Of a stretch of 64,000 nucleotides of DNA, positions 61,365 through 64,000 are shown in pieces (position 1 is the stretch's first letter; each line of letters opens with the position of its first letter). The stretch comes from SHZL01 sp031362985 (GTDB lineage: Bacteria > Pseudomonadota > Gammaproteobacteria > Xanthomonadales > SZUA-36), in contig JANLTO010000027.1 in assembly GCA_031362985.1 (NCBI GenBank), positions 5,611 to 69,610 on the forward strand. Reading direction: 5' to 3'. Both the position numbers and the translations under genes were made by a program. The notes beneath the pieces were generated by a model, which worked only from the letters and a program-made list of their open reading frames with translations, was not told where the DNA came from and made no database searches.

Positions 61365-63017
61365 ATGAAAACTCCGCAGCATTCGACTTGCCCGGAACCG
61401 GGTGAAACCGACGCGACGCGGTCAGATCGTGTGGCGCAGTCGGATCGCGTGGCGCAGTCGGGGGCCGTAGTACAAACGGAAGAGCAGCGCAAGGCGCTGT
61501 TTGAGCGCTACCTGCCCCGCATTCTGCAATGCCGGCTGGAAGACCTGGTAAGCGAAACACCGGTGCAGGCAATGCCACAACTGTCAGAGCGCGTTGGGGT
61601 GGACGTGCTGGTCAAGCGTGAAGACCTGCAAACCGTTTTCTCGTTCAAGATTCGCGGCGCTTATGCCCGCCTGTTGAGCATGAGCGAGGCGCAACGTACC
61701 CGCGGCGTCATTTGCGCCTCCGCGGGCAATCACGCACAGGGTGTCGCCATGGCGGCGCGTCACCTGGGTGTGAGTGCCACCGTGGTCATGCCCGCTGTAA
61801 CTCCCGCCATCAAGGTTAACGCAGTGAAAAAGCTGGGCGCAACCGTGCTGATCGAAGGTGATGACTTCGACGCAGCCTGCGCGTATGCGCTGGATCTGGC
61901 CCGGGTAAAGGACATTGAATTCATTCATCCCTACGATGACCCGCAGGTGATCGCAGGCCAGGCAACCATCGCGTTGGAGTTAGTGCGACAGGCGTCCAGG
62001 CCCATTGACTACCTGTTCATACCTATCGGTGGTGGCGGCCTTGCTGCCGGGGTTTCACTGGTCGCGCGCTTCCTGCAGCCTGGCATCAGGATCATTGGTG
62101 TCGAAGCACAGGAATCCGCTTCCATGCAGGCTGCCATGCGCGCAGGGCAACCTGTGACTCTCGCTGAAGTCGGGCATTTTGCCGAGGGCGCTTCAGTCAA
62201 GCGCGCGGGCGATCACAGCTTTGAAATCTGTGCGCAAATGCTTGATGAAGTCATCACCGTGGACAACGACGAACTCTGCGCGGCCGTGCAGGACGTTTAT
62301 GAAGACACCCGCGCCATTGCCGAACCCGCCGGCGCCCTTGGCTTTGCCGGGATGAAACGTTACTTTCATGACCATCCGGGCAGCACGGGTTGCGCTGCCG
62401 TCATTTTGTCCGGGGCCAATGTCAACTTCGCCCGCCTGCGCCACATTGCCGAACGCGCAGCGGTGGGTGAGGAACAGGAAGCCCTGCTCGGCGTGACCAT
62501 TCCGGAGCGGGCCGGCAGTTTCCTGGAATTCTGTGAAACCGTGGGCTTGAGGGGCATTACCGAATTCAACTATCGCTATGCCGACCAAACCAGCGCGCAC
62601 ATTTTTGTCGGCGTGGAGTTGAAGCAGGGTGTGGCGGAAAAGCACAGCATCATCAGCAGCCTGGTCGAACGCGGCTTTCCGGTCACCGACCTGTCAGGCA
62701 ATGACATGGCGCGCCAGCACATACGCCACATGGTGGGTGGCCGCGCCCAGGTGAGCAACGAACGCATCTACCGTTTCGAGTTTCCCGAGCGCCCTGGCGC
62801 CTTGCTGAAATTCCTGCGGGGTATGAAAACAGACTGGAACATCAGCCTGTTTCACTACCGCAACTACGGCTCAGAATACGGCCGTGTGCTTATGGGCATC
62901 CAGGTGCCGGAAGAGGATATGTTGCGCTTTCACCAGTTCCTTGAATCCATCGCCTACCCTTATACGTCGGAAAGTGACAACACTGCGTACCGGATGTTTG
63001 TCGGTCCGCCAGCCTAA
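61365..63017 (+). CDS. ilvA: Threonine ammonia-lyase, biosynthetic, with regulatory ACT domains
   Basis: 550 residues. PLP-dependent conversion of threonine to 2-oxobutyrate, the first step to isoleucine. PLP lysine in VFSFKIRGAYARLL, ASAGNHAQGVA, GGGGLAAGV and a complete two-part regulatory region (EEQEALLGVTIPERAGSFLEFC; RIYRFEFPERPGALLKFL). It is therefore the feedback-inhibited biosynthetic form, not the catabolic one. The N-terminus carries a non-conserved ~30-residue extension with a small repeat (SDRVAQSDRVAQS). Last gene of the operon; 6 bp after leuB. Confidence 0.95.
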   Translation: MKTPQHSTCPEPGETDATRSDRVAQSDRVAQSGAVVQTEEQRKALFERYLPRILQCRLEDLVSETPVQAMPQLSERVGVDVLVKREDLQTVFSFKIRGAYARLLSMSEAQRTRGVICASAGNHAQGVAMAARHLGVSATVVMPAVTPAIKVNAVKKLGATVLIEGDDFDAACAYALDLARVKDIEFIHPYDDPQVIAGQATIALELVRQASRPIDYLFIPIGGGGLAAGVSLVARFLQPGIRIIGVEAQESASMQAAMRAGQPVTLAEVGHFAEGASVKRAGDHSFEICAQMLDEVITVDNDELCAAVQDVYEDTRAIAEPAGALGFAGMKRYFHDHPGSTGCAAVILSGANVNFARLRHIAERAAVGEEQEALLGVTIPERAGSFLEFCETVGLRGITEFNYRYADQTSAHIFVGVELKQGVAEKHSIISSLVERGFPVTDLSGNDMARQHIRHMVGGRAQVSNERIYRFEFPERPGALLKFLRGMKTDWNISLFHYRNYGSEYGRVLMGIQVPEEDMLRFHQFLESIAYPYTSESDNTAYRMFVGPPA

Positions 63018-63248
63018 ACTCCAAATACGTGATGCCGGCTCCGGATTCGTCATGCCGGCTCCGGGCCGAGCCCGGCGTGACGGGTCCGGCATCCATGGGC
63101 AGAGGCATGCTTTGGGTCCCGGCTCGGGGGCCGGGATGACGGGGGAAACGAGGCCGGGATGACGGGGGAAACGAGGCCGGGATGACGTTTCTTCTTCCGG
63201 CCGGGATGACGTGTCCCGGATCAAGCTGGAAGTGACGTCATTCGTGCG
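63018..63248. repeat. Repeat-rich gap after ilvA
   Basis: No gene. Holds several gccgggatgac-type repeats. The 23-bp unit beginning gccgggatgacggggg occurs at 63130-63152 and 63153-63175, with a partial third at 63176-63186. The preceding tcccggctcgggggccggga matches the segment near 54417-54440. Palindromic GC-rich pairs such as ccgggccgagcccgg near 63060 could end the operon transcript. Confidence 0.75.
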
Positions 63249-63953
63249 TCAGGGCTGCTTCTCGACAGTTTGCCCGGGCGGAGCACCAGCAAGCGGCGGC
63301 CCCGAAAATTCTGCTTCGATGAGTATGTCCACGTTGTCGCTGACGCCCATCGTGGTGCCCGGGGCGGGAATTCCAAACGCAACGCCAAATTCAGAGCGCA
63401 TTAGAGTTCCGTGTGCGGAGAATCCGATGCGCGCGTGCGGGTCCATTGGATGTCCCGCATAGCCACCATTGAACGTGGCTTCCAGGACAACAGGCTTGGT
63501 TACACCATGCAGCGTGAAATCACCCAGGATGCGAAAAGCGTTGGATCCCGTCGATTCGACTTTGGTGGAGCGAAACGTCATCTCGGGAAACTGCGCTGCA
63601 TCTAGCCACTCTTCACGCAGCAGCTCGTTGGTGAAGCCTTCCGGCGGGTTGTCGAGATCCAGCGAGCGGGGGTCAACCGTCGCCGTCACGCTGGAAGCAG
63701 AGATCGCATCTGGATCGAACTGCAACTGGGCCTCGAAGCGTTTGAAGCGCGCAGTGTAATTTGAAAATCCCAGGTGATTCACCCGAAAGGTGAGGCTCGC
63801 GTGCGCTTTATCGAGCGTGTAACTGCCTGCTGGCACCTTCGCGGCATTGGGGGCAGTTGCGGCGGAAGCACCTGGCGCTGTAGCGGCCACCGCCGGTTGT
63901 TGCGCCCAGGCGGCGAGAGCCAGCAGCGGAAGGAGCATGTAATGTAGTTTCAT
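63249..63953 (-). CDS. YceI-family periplasmic lipid-binding protein
   Basis: 234 residues. Signal peptide MKLHYMLLPLLALAAWAQQPAVAA, then an alanine/proline linker. The YceI lipocalin-like fold follows (GSYTLDKAHASLTFRVNHLGFSNYTARF ... MTFRSTKVESTGSNAFRILGDFTLHGVTKPVVLEA). Proteins of this family bind isoprenoid or fatty-acid-like lipids in the periplasm. Ends with a short Gly/Pro tail. Transcribed towards ilvA. Confidence 0.92.
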   Translation of the reverse strand: MKLHYMLLPLLALAAWAQQPAVAATAPGASAATAPNAAKVPAGSYTLDKAHASLTFRVNHLGFSNYTARFKRFEAQLQFDPDAISASSVTATVDPRSLDLDNPPEGFTNELLREEWLDAAQFPEMTFRSTKVESTGSNAFRILGDFTLHGVTKPVVLEATFNGGYAGHPMDPHARIGFSAHGTLMRSEFGVAFGIPAPGTTMGVSDNVDILIEAEFSGPPLAGAPPGQTVEKQP

Positions 63954-63989
63954 TTGGTCATCCCGTTGTTGACGTCCCTAATTTGGGGT

Positions 63990-64000
63990 CAGAGTATAAT
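63990..64000. repeat. Edge of a GGGGTCAGAG-type element
   Basis: The last bases, ggggtcagagtataat, begin like the palindromic elements at 47530 and 48556 but diverge after ggggtcagag; the rest lies outside the window. Confidence 0.4.

Overview
The window reads as chromosomal DNA of a free-living gammaproteobacterium. It is GC-rich by eye (high 50s percent). PlsB, PriA, TtcA, RlpA, MltB, Prc, LipB-LipA, the MreBCD/PBP2/RodA set and an ATGA-coupled gene style all fit that class. Genus cannot be fixed. A beta-helix protein ending in a DGFE tail and abundant palindromic repeats are features I associate with marine or soil gammaproteobacterial lineages, but that is only an impression.

Layout. 1-5837 (+): 3' end of purH, purD, a uvrD/rep-type helicase, an alpha/beta hydrolase and pyrF. 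After a terminator comes plsB (6095-8602). 8603-9220 is non-coding and holds a family of structured repeats. 9221-13120: a DUF465 protein (-), ttcA, argS and a SPOR-domain protein. 13121-20104 (-): a tightly coupled MoxR / DUF58 / DUF4381 / BatA / BatB-TPR / BatD operon. 20344-23401: small lipoprotein, priA (-), mscL. 23510-36701 (-): prc, then a long envelope and lipoylation cluster whose transcription order is mreB-mreC-mreD-mrdA-rodA-mltB-rlpA-dacA-ybeD-lipB-lipA. It combines the cell-elongation machinery, peptidoglycan trimming enzymes and lipoate attachment/synthesis.

37001-50117 is the accessory part: a PfkB-type kinase, a ribbon-helix-helix/MazF-type toxin-antitoxin pair, tRNA-Met(CAT), several secreted or lipoproteins, an AT-rich truncated methyltransferase-like ORF, a large CSLREA beta-helix surface protein, a wrecked locus (TPR membrane protein remnant, broken IS4-type transposase and palindromic GGGGTCAGAGAACC elements), and an Hcp-like protein with a signal peptide. 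50451-54012 holds a RhlE-type helicase, a cold-shock protein, a RelE remnant and an arsC-acr3 arsenic pair.

54432-63017 holds tandem repeats and then a branched-chain amino-acid operon, ilvD-leuA-leuC-leuD-leuB-ilvA. It is preceded by what reads as a complete transcription attenuator: a Leu/Ile-rich leader peptide, an 8-bp perfect antiterminator and an intrinsic terminator ending 22 bp before ilvD. The window ends with a YceI-family protein and the edge of another GGGGTCAGAG element.

The two items I consider most worth a second look are the ~80-nt repeat at 8756-8837 / 8943-9020, whose helices differ in sequence but keep pairing around a constant core, and the ilvD leader attenuator.
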